Translations under genes and position numbers: made by a program
In this document: positions 19,946 to 32,187 of the stretch, one piece after another
How positions within the stretch are numbered: position 1 is the first letter of the stretch
Layout of the letters: every line of letters begins with the position of its first letter
Assembly: GCA_018417955.1 (NCBI GenBank)
Contig: JACTVC010000021.1
Coordinates: 558,001-622,000, forward strand
DNA length: 64,000 nucleotides
Source of the DNA: Laccaria trichodermophora
Lineage: Eukaryota > Basidiomycota > Agaricomycetes > Agaricales > Hydnangiaceae
Direction: 5' to 3'
Notes under the pieces: model-generated
The model's database searches: none
The model's input: the letters and a program-made list of their open reading frames with translations, nothing else
Told to the model about the DNA's origin: nothing

Positions 19946-22614
19946 TCATAAGACTGCAAAGCATCTCCCGCCCTCAAATTTAGTCAACGCTACCTCCTCC
20001 CCCTCCTCAACCAACTCCAAATCCCACCTCCTCACAAGCACCTTCAACTCAACGGCACACACGCCAATCCCAACGAGCACGAGGTAGCTCCCGCGTCCGC
20101 CTGTTGATAGGTATAGATTGCGTCGGGCTTCCCAGTCGCGTCTGGGTCTTCTCTGAGGGGTGGTGGTGGTGGTGGTGGAAGAGTTTGGGTTGGAGGTGGT
20201 GGAAGGGCTTGTGTTAAAGAAGGAAAAGAAGAAGGAAGACGTCTTATCGCCCAATACGTGAACGACAACGGACCGAAGAACAGTGATGGGCCATGAATTG
20301 GACGCGTTGGGAGCACCAAGTCGAGCATCACGCGTTTCCTCGAGCTCTTGAACCCGTTTAGAACGTTCTTCAAGCTCAGATCCTCTCTGGTCAAGCGCCC
20401 GTTCTCCCTCCCTCGGACATCTTCCTCCCTCCTTTCAACCACCATCTCCCTCTCCTCCACCTCCTTCTCCCTCTCCTCCACCTCCTTCTCCCTCTCCTCC
20501 ACCTCCTTCTCCCTCTCCTCCACCTCTTCCTCCCTCCTTTAAATCACCTCCTCACATCGCCCAACCGCATCCTCACGATACCCAACACCCCTCTGCAACC
20601 CCCTAACCCCGTCCCCCCTCTGTCTAGCCGCCGGCCCAAACTCACGTTGGTCTAGCGGCTCTTGCCGGGTTGCTAGCGTTGCAAGGTGGTCGCGTTTTAT
20701 TGTGTGCGGGCTCCTGTCCTAAGCTGAAGCATCTCCAGAACCTAGGTCCTAACACTGCCTCAAAACATCATGATACCCAACCAACGCCTCAACTCCAACA
20801 TCAAGCCATGGCCTGGGATGTTGTATCACAGACCTAGAATCAGTCACCTTCGTCGCTACGCCCTCCCTCTTCCTTTCCCCACCCACACCACCAGCACCAG
20901 AAAGAAGTGGGGGATTCTACAAGCTGTTGTTGTCCGTTATGTGGCAGGAGAGGAAGGGGACGTGCGTGTTGTTGGTCTGGACCACCTACGCCCAGCGGGA
21001 TTCAAATGGGGGGCATGGAACCTGAAGATCCCGTTGGAGATAGAGATGCTGTTGTCCGTTATGTGGCGGGAGAGGAAGGGGACGTGCGTGTTGTTGGCCT
21101 GGACCGCCTACGCCCAGCGGGTTTGGAATGGGGGCACGGAACCCGAAGATCCTGTTGGGAGGGAAGATAACGTAGAGGCGCATGGCGGTATCCAAACTCG
21201 TCCAATCCTACTGTTTCAAGTGGAGCTGGAGCAAACGGAAGGCCCGTGCCACCTGTGGAAGCGAATGGCAACCCAGATTGCATAGAAACGAATGGCGAAC
21301 CCGTGCCTGTCGAAGGGAACAGTGCCACAGTAAAAACGAGCGGAGACCCCATAGGTTGTACCAATGGCGAGTGCGAGCCAGAGCCGGTATGTACAGGCGT
21401 GAGTAGGGGCGCGGTCAAAACAAGAGACGAGCTAGGTGGGGCAATTTTATCCTTTCTTCTCCTTCCGTCCGAGGGTCCGGCTCTTTCCTCGTATTGGGGA
21501 ACTTGGACCACAACTAGCACCAGGGTAGAAGCAGAGAACGAGAATAAACTGTGGATTGCCCCATGTGACGGAAGAGTTTTTGGATGGATGCGAATAGGAC
21601 GCGGAATTTTGTTGGTCTTTGGTCGGAGAATACGCCATTTAGTTTCGTTGACTCTTATTCATTCAACTCAATCCCCTTCCTCCTCTCCTGATCGTTGTTG
21701 CCGTTGTCGTCCTCTGAGCTTGGTGACCAATCAAGAGAAGCCATCAGACCTTCAACTCTCCCATTGATTTGAAGTAGAGTTGAAGCTGATGTTGCCGGAG
21801 TCCTCCTCCCCACATCAACGCTAATAGATTCGGAAGAGGAATCGTTGTCTTGTATACAATGAACAGGGAAGTTATGGCCCGAATCGAACCCATATCCGGG
21901 GTCAAAGGAGATTTTGACGGAGGGAGCAGGAGGTGGAGAGGAGGATGGGATGATGGATTTTGTATAGTTCAAACCTTTGATTCAAACCATGATTAGCACT
22001 AGGCAGAAATAAAAACAGAAAAGAGAAAGAGAAAAGCACACACCCCTCCAAATCGCCTCGTTCAACCTCAAAAACGTCTTCTCCGTTATCTGTTTCTCCT
22101 TGACGAAGATATCATGCGTCAGCACCTCCCCAGCCCCAGCTCCGCGGAGAGTGGAGGAGAGGTAGGCGGATAGGTGTGTCGCTGACCATGTTTTCAGATC
22201 TTCGGGTAATTCGGGAGTGGGTATAATAATATGGTACACGAAGGAAGGTGTTTCGTCCTTTGACGCATGCGCGGGGTATCGTCTTCTTCATCTTCACCCC
22301 CATTCTGGGAACCGTGGTGAAGGAACCCGAGGCTCGGATTGTCGACTCATAGAGAAAAGGTTCTCGAAGGAACACCTAAGTACTCTCTCTAGGAAGCTTG
22401 AACTTCGTCGGGATACCTGACCACAAGTTGGCGAAGGTGTAGATAGGACATAGTGGTGCTGCATGAGTGTGGTACCATGGACTTTGTGGTATGGTGAAGA
22501 GCAGAAGCGGGAAAGGATGCCTGTGGATGTCGTTTTTTCAATTGGCGTAGGGGTGTGCGTGGTGTGCGTTTGGTCTTGCTGCGTTTGACGAGAGTTACAT
22601 TTGGGGATGATCAT
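19946..22614 (-). pseudogene. Family D/C copy in unit 1: SAM-like, Pro-rich, coiled coil, membrane tail
   Basis: The right end has a SAM-like exon (about 22,030-22,240): LPEDLKTWSATHLSAYL, then LTHDIFVKEKQITEKTFLRL. A donor GTGTGT and a short intron follow. Next come a Ser-rich exon and Pro/Gly-rich repeats (two copies of GGPGQQHARPLPLPPHNGQQ type), then a coiled coil of EREKEVE heptads (20,430-20,545) and a single membrane helix (SYLVLVGIGVCAVELKVL, about 20,050-20,100). Frameshifts break the Pro-rich part and an in-frame stop lies before the heptads (about 20,541), so the copy is probably inactive. The domain order suggests an oligomerising, tail-anchored protein; this is inference. Confidence 0.5.
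20430..20545 (-). repeat. 21-bp minisatellite encoding coiled-coil heptads
   Basis: At least four near-perfect copies of a 21-bp unit (CTCCTCCACCTCCTTCTCCCT on the plus strand, here seen in parts such as CTCCACCTCCTTCTCCC). On the minus strand each unit encodes one seven-residue heptad of the EEREKEV type, so repeat slippage adds whole coiled-coil turns without changing frame. Confidence 0.75.
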
Positions 22615-22984
22615 GGAAGCGTCTTCAACTCTCTGGTAGGTGGACTGGTGCTAGGAAATGAAAAGGTGGATGTGGAGGATGTGCGGTGGTGAGAATCTGA
22701 TGTCACTGCCTGTCACTGCGATGGCTCAACTTGTGATTCGTTACTTGAGTTGTACGATGACACCTACGTGAATGTTACTTGGTATATATTATGCTGTAGT
22801 ACAATGTAGTACAATCGGAAGATGATTCAAAGGTGGTACATATCATTTGACGTTGAGAAGCGAACAGAAACAAAAACAAAAACAAAAAATGTTCGGAAGG
22901 TTCAAGGCGACTGAGTTACACACTCACTACGCTAGAAACTTTGACAATACTTCACAAAACGTGATAGTAACCAAAAGAAACTCA

Positions 22985-25930
22985 CACTACGCCGATACCT
23001 TTTCTGCCATGTCGACTTCATAATTTACGTCGGTCTAGCGCTTTTCAGTTTTGGCAGGCAAGGGTGCGAATATCCTGGCTGGATAGGACTTCCGTTTCTT
23101 CTGTAGCCCTTGTCAGAACAAGCGAGATCCAAAGAAAACATGAAAGCTGCTCTAACTGAAGAACGCGGTTCCCAGATATAATCCGAGCTGTTGGTCTTGC
23201 TGTCATCGACGTAGTCGTGGTCATCATAATCATCGTCATAGTCATCTTCATCGTGATGATCAAGCTCATCTTCCAAACTTTCAAATGGGCGACGGCGATA
23301 TGCTTGAAAGCACACCTTCAGCGTCAGTCGTGAAAGGTGATGAAAGGGGGGTGACAATACCTGGGCGACGAGCCGGTGTCGTAGGGAGAAGGCCGCGATC
23401 TTGAGGAGTAATTGAAGGGTGGGAGCCGTGATCAAGAGGCGGTTTCCAACCCTCTTTGGGGTTGCTCGCTGCCTTCCCAAGGGTTCATGAAAGGTTGGAA
23501 GCTACGAGCCGGTGGTCCCATACAGGGTCGTAAACCGAAAACCGAAGGTGCATTTACTCGTTGAAATCCAGGTTCCCAGGGTTCCCTTAGAGACTGAGCA
23601 CTACGATCCACGTGAGAATCTGGGGGAGTCTTAGACCCAACGGAAATTCCATGCTGAGCCGACGCGAATTGGGTGTTAAGCAATGTCCCTCCCCTCCCCT
23701 GGTTGATGACATATTGAATATGTACCCTTGAAAGGTGGAATCAGTGAAAGGACTTACCAAAGGAACATCCAAGTCCGAGTCGTCGGCGTCCAAGATTTCA
23801 ATATAGGACTTCTCAGAATTATGGGTATCGTTGAGGTGTTGCCCTTGATCCTGGAGCGTATGGTATCCACGAGCAGATAGACCATCGTGTGGTGTCGGGC
23901 GGTCAACGAATCCTTTGTGACTTGTCGTTACGCCTTCGTCCTCGTTGGAAATCCAGCAGGGTTCAGGGTATCATCTGTCATAGATATAGCATCCCGTCAC
24001 ATAGAAGAGGTGATGATGAAGTTGATGGTGAGCAGAAGGATGAAATCAAGGCAAGCTACCGCCAATGGTATGGCAGGAAGGCAAGCGTTCTGAAGATAGG
24101 AGATGGGTGGTGGAATAGTGGGGAGAGATAGAAAGGACGTCCTTTGAAATCATAGAAAGAAGAGATCGATAAAGGGAGGACGCGATACTTTCGTAAGCCA
24201 TTCCAATGGTCAAGTAGTGTTGGTCAAGCGTTTCATGTTCTTGCAAGCGTACTATGCAGCTGAGCGTCCGATGTCCCATTCCCCGTGATGTCAACGGGAG
24301 GAAGTCTACGCCTGAGCAACGCAAGTGGCCTACGCAATGGTCCCTGTCTGAGAGGTTGGTACGTGTTCGGTAGGATCAGACTACTCAGTATCTCACCCCC
24401 ATAGATGAACTTCCTCAAACCAGACGTAGGACCAAGCAGCAACACGGAGGGCATCTAACAGCAACGTTGAAGACATTTTGAGGCGTAATTCTGTGTCAAG
24501 TCTATCGGTATTTGGAGAACGAGAAGCAAAGGGGATACATACTACATCGAAAAGATCTACCATCGTTTCCCTCAGGCTTCCGAAGTCGCAGAAGTGCATG
24601 ATGGCTGTCGTAGTACTAGTGACTGGAGACAACACCGTTGAAAAGTTCGGCAAAAAGGTGCAGGACCCTCGTCATTCGATGTCAATTGGAAATGGTCGGT
24701 ACATTTGAAGTGATGTTCTTGATGCCTCGATATCAGTAGGCGATCGACCTTTGGTTGGAGAAACGACGGTCCCGGTGCCCTGTTGCATTGTCAGTGGATG
24801 TAGATAAGATTCGAGTACGCAAGTTGATTGACCTTCCATAGGTCTTGACAAACTCGCGCAAGTTCACAAGAATTGTCGGGAGGTTGAACATGAAGGGTCC
24901 TATCATCTTCGATCTGGACAGCTGGTGGAAGGGACTATCCAAACAAAGTGGGAAATGCTCTAGACGACGGTGGTAAGGACTCCAGGGAAAAGAACGAGGA
25001 GATTTCATGAGCTTACGTCGTCATCAAGAAGAAACAACCCCTCCAGCTGAGATGCCTGCTCCACGGGCCAACGCCTTCGATGGCAGAAAGCATCTCCTTT
25101 GGTCCTCCGAATCTGCTTGAACTTCCGCCAGTAGACCGTCAACGTTTGAGAAGCAGAACTTCCTGGAGCATTGCGCCAAGGGGAACCCATGTGCGAAGCC
25201 ACTTCTGAGTGTATGGGCCTTGACATTTATCCCCGGATTTGTCTGAAATGGCGACAATAAGGTTACGACTATAAACGAGACTTGGTTGTTGGCATACTTG
25301 TAGAACAGTCGGTCTTTGGCCTTCCTCGTTGATAAAGGACGTGATAAACGTTGGGCACTAGATCTCGAGTTAGCGACCGCTTCTAATAGAGCCAAGGTTC
25401 AGCGAACAGAGTGAAGCAACACCATCCTCGCACAACGGGAAGACCTGGTCGTCGAACGCCGAAAGCGTAGCCCACGACATGCAGAATTATGGGTACTTGG
25501 TAGCGTCCCAATGGCGAGAAGTTTTTATCTTTGAGCAGAGTCTCATTCAATGCCTAAACATTCGTGAGGTGAGAGGCCGAGGATGATGCAAGATACGCAC
25601 ATATGTGGTATGGTCCTTTAAGATCGAAGAGACTTTCATTGCAAAATGGGCAAGGAGAACTTCGGACGAAGCCATGGGGGTGGATCATATAAACCATCAT
25701 GACGTGGCGTAGACCTTTTCGCCGTGGACCTCTTTAGGCGGTATGTTTTGGAGGACGGCACTTTGTTTACTGGTAGAATTAAAGGACATGAGGTGGAAGC
25801 CAGATATCGCGGCGAACTGCACTCGGATATGGCTGAACTTGGAGATCGGATTCACTGAACGTGGTGTGGCGTTGTGGCGAACATTGTATTATCAGATAGA
25901 CAGTACTTGCGAGAATGGGGACTATTGAGA
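22985..25930 (-). pseudogene. Family B copy 2, with C-terminal deletion
   Basis: It contains the shared segments RPGLPVVRGWCCFTLFAEP (about 25,430), the alternative-length exon TNPGINVKAHTLRSGFAHGF with LLAEVQADSEDQ (about 25,100-25,260), LVNLREFVKTYGRS (about 24,850) and SLRETMVDLFDV (about 24,570). Also present are MSSTLLLDALRVAAWSYVWF (about 24,440), HNTHNSEKS-side acidic exons and DELDHHDEDDYDDDYDDHD (about 23,240). The exon carrying EPEDLYLHWQGP in other copies is deleted: GSPIQPGYSHPCLPKLKSA joins its two sides near 23,080. The first exon is cut by the D fragment near 25,948. Function unknown; probably non-functional. Confidence 0.4.
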
Positions 25931-25947
25931 CCCGAGTAACGATCATC

Positions 25948-26500
25948 TTAGTGAGTTTTCACCCTCCCATTGCTACTGGAGGTCGAATCGACGCTTGTGT
26001 TCCTGCTCCTCCTGTCCATGTCAACGTTGGCGGAGCTAGAGGAGAAATCGTCGTGTTGTAGAGAATGAACGGGGAAGCTATGGCCTGACTCAAACCCGGC
26101 CTCGTAGGATGTTTTGACGTAGGGAGCGGGAGGCGGAGAGGGGGTGATTTGGTGGGTTGTTGGTAGTTCGACCTTTACATTAGCACTAAGTAGGTAGAAA
26201 CAAAACCAAGAACAAGAACACGTACCTCCAAATCGCCCTCGTTCACCCATTTGATGAGAGGTGCTGAAAGGCCTAGGTTCCTCGAACGTCAAGCTCCTAC
26301 TACACCTACGCCTGTAGGGAAGTCGGGGACACCTGACCAGTCGGCGAAGGCGTAGACGGGACGCAGTGGTGCTGCGTGAGCGTGGTACTATAGACTTGGT
26401 GGTGCGTGAGGAAGAAGAGACAGGAAAGGATGAGGGTATGCGTTTCATTTTACTGCGAACCACTGTACTCGCTGTCACGGGCATGTTGGTCACATCGTCT
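25948..26500 (-). pseudogene. D gene 5' fragment lodged between B2 and A3
   Basis: The fragment carries the post-SAM exon start (VELPTTHQITPSPPPAP then DMDRRSRNTSVDSTSS), the preceding intron (GTACGTGTTC to TAAAG, about 26,174-26,226) and a shortened upstream exon (LSAPLIKWVNEGDLE). A leader resembling that of D2 and D3 follows. Most of the SAM exon and everything after the Ser-rich stretch are missing. The same fragment recurs at 55,030-55,600 and in part at 60,610-60,900, so it was inserted once and then amplified with the unit. Confidence 0.55.
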
Positions 26501-26965
26501 TTGCGCCATGACGTCAACGGCTTGTCCGGAACCTGCGGACAACCTGAACAGGCGCTCGTGTGCCTGTCCAGATAACAATAATTGTAAGGCCTTGTAAGGC
26601 CCACCACAATCCCACCATGCTGAACAGCCATGGAATAGCATGGAATTTTGTGGGCATCGGTACGTGTCATTTCCGCGCTCAAACGTGCTTGTGCTGTCCA
26701 CCCTGTACTTTCTCCACTTCCAGTGACCTCCTTAGTACTTTTCCACCCGGGAAGTTAGGAGCTTGAAAGGCCAGTGCACGCGCTGGATGGAGTAAAGGCG
26801 GAGCTACGAGTCGTTCAAATTCAGAACATCTGACTTGCTCTGGCAACGAGGTGACAACATAGGCGCCAATGCCTCGTGATGATAATCGATGAAGGCATGT
26901 CCAATAACTCTTTCCTTCAATCATCCATCTTGTTGACGTTTCAATAGGTGCTGGTTGAAGCAGCT

Positions 26966-28420
26966 ATGTCTCCTCTGCCCGGTCATGATCATACGTCCAG
27001 TTCTACAGCCTCCTTGGACGGCAAAGGGGGTGCAGATTCAGCAGCGAAAGGAGGAAAGTCAACAAAAAGAACGGGTCATAGCTATGGTACGCCCTATTGC
27101 AAAAACTCTACCGCCAGCTTCGATGGCCTAATTTACTCATGCAGTATATTACCGTCTATACACCAAACTCGGTGCATTTGAATCGAATCACGCGCTCTAC
27201 CACAACGACCGTTTCATTGGCCGCATTCCATCCAAGTCTTTTGCTCCTCCCCATACGGTAGCATCTATCAAGCGGTCCCTCTGTGAATTTGAGGGCCTTT
27301 CGGAGCCCGACAAGGCGCTTGTTTTCACACCGCTCTCAAGCCCAGCACCTAAAGAAGACTCTGCCCGCCTCTCTTTGAAAGCCTCTTCTGGGCCAGGGCT
27401 GTCTGAACATGACCCAATCGCATTGATTGTCGAGTCGGAGAAGAGGACCAAGGAGGTCTCGCAGTCGGAGAAACTTCCAGAACGCTCTGATGATATTGAT
27501 ATCCATTACGGCAAGTCTTGTCGACGTCTCTTACTCATACAGTGCATTCACCAGCTTTACAGTATACTATCGCATTTATTTATCAGGGGCAAAAGGAGAT
27601 AAAAAGGCAAAGACGTCCTTTGATGAAAGTGATCTTTCGTTAGGACGTATCAACACCCTCTTCACCGCGCCCCCTCACACCGCTGGATCTTTGAAAGCAT
27701 GCATCGCAAAAGTTGAAGGCCTAGTCACACCGAGTCATGCACTCTACAAGGATATGGAACTCTTCCAAGACACGGATAGTGATGCTGCCATGAACGACAC
27801 CGACGTCATATCCTTCCAAGGTGACACTTATCCAGGTAGCGATCAAGGCGATCCCGTAGCCCTTGTCAATGCAACCGCCAATACAGCAATGGACCAAAAG
27901 GCTAAGCCTACATCAGGTAATGTTCTCGGCGAATATCCACTAGACACCGTGGCAACAAACCGTGCTCTTTCAGATGGACTAGATTCAAAATTCACGAAAC
28001 GTGCTCAGTTGACTTGGACTTGCGGTGCGTAACAGGTCCTGAGATTATCCGATTCTCATTCTATAGTATCCCGCCGCAGACTACAATAAATATGATTTCG
28101 ACTGGCTATCAACAACCAAAGATGAGATCGTTTACACGGATGGAGTTATCGTCTCCGCATGGTACTCCCCTAAGAACTGTATTTCTTTCCTTTTCTGCTT
28201 CGTCCCAAGTTTGTTGATGGTTTGTTGGAACAGGCTCTTATACAGGATACATCGCGATTAATTCCAAGGGTGAAAAAGGCTGTGAGTCTCCAATTTACCT
28301 TTGGGTTACTAGGTGGATATTGATTTTCTTTGGCAGTTGTGCGGGACAGTGAGTGGTCTCCTTCCCTTGTCGGAGTATTTGATGTCCATCGTTTTGTTAG
28401 TTTATGTTGAATTTATCTGA
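26966..28420 (+). CDS. Family A copy 3, intact two-module protein, 375 aa
   Basis: Seven exons: 26,966-27,086; 27,145-27,510; 27,563-28,024; 28,080-28,178; 28,234-28,281; 28,337-28,348; 28,401-28,420. Exon lengths (121, 366, 462, 99, 48, 12, 20) equal those of A2, with all introns phase 1 and a GCAAGT donor in intron 2. Module 1 has GRIPSKSFAPPHTVASIK. Module 2 has SLGRINTLFTAPPHTAGSLK and DVISFQGDTYPGSDQG. The C-terminal exons give DWLSTTKDEIVYTDGVIVS, GYIAINSKGEKGFV and a short end RDIYVEFI. No frameshift or stop is seen in the spliced frame, so it is a good candidate for a live copy. Role unknown. Confidence 0.7.
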
Positions 28421-28783
28421 TTGGTGAACATCGGAGAGGGTGTATGCTTTTGGAATGGGATATGTCAGGAATTAGGCTCAGAAGGGGTTCAGACACAAGA
28501 AACGAGGATCTGATCCATGAAAAATGAACCAGGCATCGCAACCTGCAATGCCGATTTGGACGGTTGACGCTTTCAAACATCCAGTCCCATTCAAAGATTC
28601 AAACGATACATAAGGTATAAGTAAGAGATATACACGAACAAAACCCAAAACGCTCGCATACACGTTCAATCATTTATTCAATTCCTCGTCAGTGTCAGTC
28701 AAAAAGAGATCGTCAAAAAAATCGTAAAGGTCATAAAAGTCATAAGACTGAAAAGCATCTCCCGCCCTCGAATTTAGTCAACG

Positions 28784-31738
28784 CTACCTCCTGCTCCTCC
28801 TCCTCAACCAACTCCAAATCCCAGACCCAGTCAACCTCCTCACAAGCACTTTCAACACAACAACACACACACCAATACCCACGAGTACGAGGTAACTCCC
28901 CCGTCTGCCTGTTGAGAGGTACAAATCGCGTCGGGGTCTTCTTTGAGGGGTGGGGGTGGTCAAGGGGTGGTGGAAGAATTTATGTTGGAGGAGGAGGAAC
29001 TGGGATTAGAGGGAGGGCAGGTGGAAAAGAGGAAGGAAGGCATCTTGTCGCCCCACGAAGGCGATGGAACAAAGAAGAGTCATGGGGCATGAATCCGACG
29101 AAGTGGACGCGTTGAGAGCACCAACTTGGGGAGAACGTGTTTCCTCGAGCTCTTCAACCTGCTTGGAACGTTGTTCAAGCTCAGGTTCGCTCTGATCAAG
29201 TACCCGTTCTCACATCAGCCGCTTGCTCTAATTGCACGACCTTCTCCTCCCTCTCCTCCGCCCCCCGTTCAACCTCCTTCTCCCTCCGTTCAACCTCCTC
29301 TTCCTCCGTTCAACCTCCTTCTCCCTCCGTTCAACTTCCTTCTCCCTCTCTTCCACCTCCCGCTCTCCTTTCAGCCGCCTCCTCACGTCGCCCCACAGCA
29401 TCCTCACAATACCCAACACCCCTCTGCACCTCCCCAACCCTCTCCTCCATTCCCTCAATCCTCTCCTGTCTGGCCGCCAATCCAAGCTCACGTTGGTCTA
29501 GGGCTTCTTGGCGGGTTGTGAGCATTGCAAGGAGGGCGTGTTCTGTTGTGTGTGGGCCCAAATCCAGAACTAGAGCATCTCCAGACCCTAAGGCCGATGA
29601 TGCTTGTGGTGGGTCAAGATCGAATACGCTTCACAAGTCCGGTTTCCTCTCCTCTCCCACGTCTTCCTTTTCCTCCTCGTTCGTGTTGGGTTTCTCTTCT
29701 TTGCTGTCTTGAACCTTCCCCTTCCCTTTCCCTTCGTCTCCATCTTCATCTTTCATCTTTCTCCTCAACGGATGTACACCCTCACCACCACCAACCTTTC
29801 TAGTTCTGGTAATACGTCTGATCTGGTGATGACGCTCCCCCTCCTCCTGGATCATAATATCCAACCAACCCCTCAACCCCAAGACCAGGCTGTGGCCTAG
29901 GATGATGAATCACAGACCCAGAATCGGCCACCGTCGTCGCAACGCCCTCCCTCTTCCTTTCCACACCCACAGAAAGAGGTGGGGGGCTAAGAGAAGGTGT
30001 TGTCCGTTATGTGGAGGGAGAGGAAGGGGACGCGCGTGTTGTTGGTGTGGACCGCCTTAGCCCAGCGGGATTGGAATGGGGGGCACGGAACCTGAAGAAC
30101 TTGTTGGGAGGGAAGATAAAGGTAAAGAGGCATGGCGATATCCAAGCTCGCACAAAATCTATTTGCCATTTTAGTAAGCTTGAGGAGTGTGGAAGCGAAT
30201 GGCGACCCAAAATGCGTAGAAACGAATGGCGAACCCGTGCTTGTTGAAGGAAATGGTGACACAGTAGAGAAGAACAGAGACCCCGTAGGCAGTACCAATG
30301 GAGAGTGTGAGCCAGAGCCGGTATGTACAGACATAAGTAGGGGCGGGTAAAGCAGGAGACAAGCTAGGTGGGGCCATTTGATTCTTTCTTCTCCTTCCGT
30401 CCGAGCGTCCGGTTCATTCCTCATATTGGCACTCGGACCACAACCAGCACCAGGGCTAGGAGCAGAGAACGAGAACAAACCATGGACTGCCCTCTGCGAC
30501 GGAGGAATTTTTGGACGGATGCGAATACAACGCAGAATGTCGTTGATCTTTCTTTGGTCGACGGAGAAGCCATTTCAACTGCCTTCCTCCTCTCCTGATC
30601 GACGTCGTTGTCTTCCTCTAGCTTGAAGACCATTCAGGAGAGGCCATTATACCTTCAACTCTCCCATTTCTATTTGAGGTAGAATCGAAGCTGATGTTCC
30701 CCCTCCTCTCCCCCACATCAACGCTAATAGTATTGGGGAGAGAAATAGTTGTCTTGTAGACAATGAACAGGGAAGTTATGGCCCGACTCGAACCCCCATA
30801 TCCCGCGTCGAAGATAATTTTTGCGGAGAGAGCAGGAGGCGGAGAGGAGGATGGGATGGTGAATTTTGAGTAGACCTTTGTTTCAAACCAATTATCAGCA
30901 CTAGGCAGAAATAAAAACCACAAAAGAGAAAGGGAAAAGAAGAAAACGTACCTGTTAAAATCACCCTCGTTCAAAAAAACGTCTTCCCCATTATCTGTTT
31001 CTCCTTGACGAACGCAGCGATACCACGCGTCAATTAGTCCGAAAACTTCCCGGCCCCAGCTCCGCAGACCGTGGAGGAGAAGGAGGTGGATAGGTGCATT
31101 GGTGATCATATTTTCGGGTCTTCTTTGGATCTTCTGGTAACTCGAGGGTGGGTATTATACACGAAGGAAGGGTATTAGCGCTTCGATGCATGCATGTCGT
31201 ATCGTCCTCTTCATCTTTACCCCTATTCCCAGACGTGTGTGAAGGACCTCGAAGGCGGCAGTGGCGAAGACCTAGGTTCCAAGCTCCTACTATACCTATG
31301 CTAGGAAGCTTGAACTTCGTCGGGGACACCTGACCACTTGGAGATGGCGTAGACGGGACATAGCGGTGTTGTGTGATTGTGGTACCATGGACTTGGTGGT
31401 ACGGTGAAGAGGAGCAGTGGGAAAGGATGCCTGTGGATGTCGTTTTTATGGCGTAGGGGTGTGCGTTTGTTTTACTGCGTTCGACGAGGGTTACATTTGG
31501 GGATGATCATGGAAGCGTCTTTGACTCTTTGGTAAGTGAAATGGTGGGGAATGAAAAGGTGGATGGAGTGGATGTGGAGGATGTGCGGGATTGACTCGAA
31601 TCTGATGTCGCTGCTATGATTCGACATTCTCAGGGTCCGAGCAGTGGCGAGTCTTCGAGCTTCAAGTTGTGGAGTCGGGGTTCGGAGTTGACTTGTACGA
31701 TGATACCTTACTTGGTACGCTGAAGGAGGGGTTGTCAT
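28784..31738 (-). pseudogene. Family D/C copy in unit 2
   Basis: The left end encodes the membrane helix (SYLVLVGIGVCVVVLKVLV) and a basic tail (WSWLRRRSRR, TAG at 28,784-28,786). The coiled coil (about 29,230-29,490, EREKEVERR heptads in 21-bp units) lies next, preceded by GPHTTEHALLAMLTT. An in-frame TGA interrupts ERKPDL-SVFDLDPP near 29,630, where D1 has TGG. Further right are the Pro-rich region (about 30,000-30,300), the Ser-rich exon and a damaged SAM exon ending VFLNEGDFNR before a GTACGTTTTC donor (about 30,950). The leader MIIPKCNPRRTQ ends near 31,510. A stop and the broken SAM make it a likely pseudogene. Confidence 0.5.
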
Positions 31739-31787
31739 AGAAAGAAGGACTGCATATGTAGTAGATGGTATACACTGATATACAAAA

Positions 31788-31792
31788 TGATT
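31788..31792. repeat. Target site duplication, left (TGATT)
   Basis: TGATT directly before the LTR is repeated at 37,113-37,117 directly after the other LTR. Homologous unoccupied sites near 13,100 and 22,840 carry one copy (GATGATTGAAA and GATGATTCAAA). Confidence 0.9.
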
Positions 31793-32176
31793 TGTAAGAT
31801 TAGCTATACGAAGATAACGTAGACTCAGTGTTTGCGCAGGTAAGCCAAACGACTCTTGGATTCACCTATACGAAGATAACGTAGACTACAGGTGAATCAG
31901 TAAAGTGAATAGAAAGTAAGTAAAAGATATTCACCTCAGTGTTTGCGCAGGTAAGCCAAACGACTGAGGTGTAAGTATGTAGACTAGAGTATTTAACTGC
32001 TACGGAGAAATAAAAAGGCACGCAGTAGATTTGGACGCGTGCAAGGAACGTATCACGAGTAATACAGAATATGAAATACAGAGGAACATGTGAGTAAGGG
32101 GAACTAAATGTAAGTAAAAGAATTTCTCCGAAGATATGGAGACGGCGAGGACGTCGTCACCTTGATTATTCCAACA
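31793..32176 (-). repeat. Copia 3' LTR, 384 bp
   Basis: Begins TGTAAGATTAG and ends TTCCAACA on the plus strand, giving the usual TG...CA ends. By eye it is identical to 36,729-37,112. It contains two internal blocks each present twice: CTATACGAAGATAACGTAGA (31,804 and 31,866) and CAGTGTTTGCGCAGGTAAGC (31,826 and 31,937). The second copy of each is enclosed in a short inverted repeat. Confidence 0.92.
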
Positions 32177-32187
32177 CTCCCCCTCAA
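32177..32187 (-). promoter_or_regulatory. Polypurine tract of the copia element
   Basis: On the minus strand TGAGGGGGAG lies directly before the 3' LTR start (TGTTGGAATAATC). The gag-pol stop TGA is part of the tract, so coding and plus-strand priming sequences overlap. Confidence 0.75.

Larger units (their letters stand above)
13010..22620. repeat. Array unit 1 (B1, A1, A2, D2/C1)
   Basis: First of six imperfect tandem copies of a B(-) A(+) D/C(-) cassette. The unit opens with sequence resembling the D upstream region (GAGTCTTC, then TTGTACGAT-ATACC) and the B 3' flank. It carries an extra truncated A copy (A1) in front of A2, so a second, internal duplication has occurred. It ends with the 5' leader of D2. 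Confidence 0.7.
22780..31780. repeat. Array unit 2 (B2, D fragment, A3, D3/C2)
   Basis: Second cassette copy. It differs from unit 1 in having a D 5' fragment wedged between B and A (25,950-26,700). By eye it is the closest relative of unit 5 (51,970-58,610), sharing this wedge and long stretches with only scattered differences. Its right edge is the copia insertion site at 31,792. Confidence 0.7.

Noticed and set aside
22030..22240. Treating the SAM exon as proof of a signalling kinase or receptor
   Set aside because: Only the SAM-like fold, coiled coil and membrane tail are visible; no kinase or receptor domain occurs in any copy.
31804..31887. loxP-like TATACGAAG-ATAAC in the copia LTR
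   Set aside because: Only part of one loxP arm is matched, with no second arm in inverted orientation and no recombinase; coincidence.
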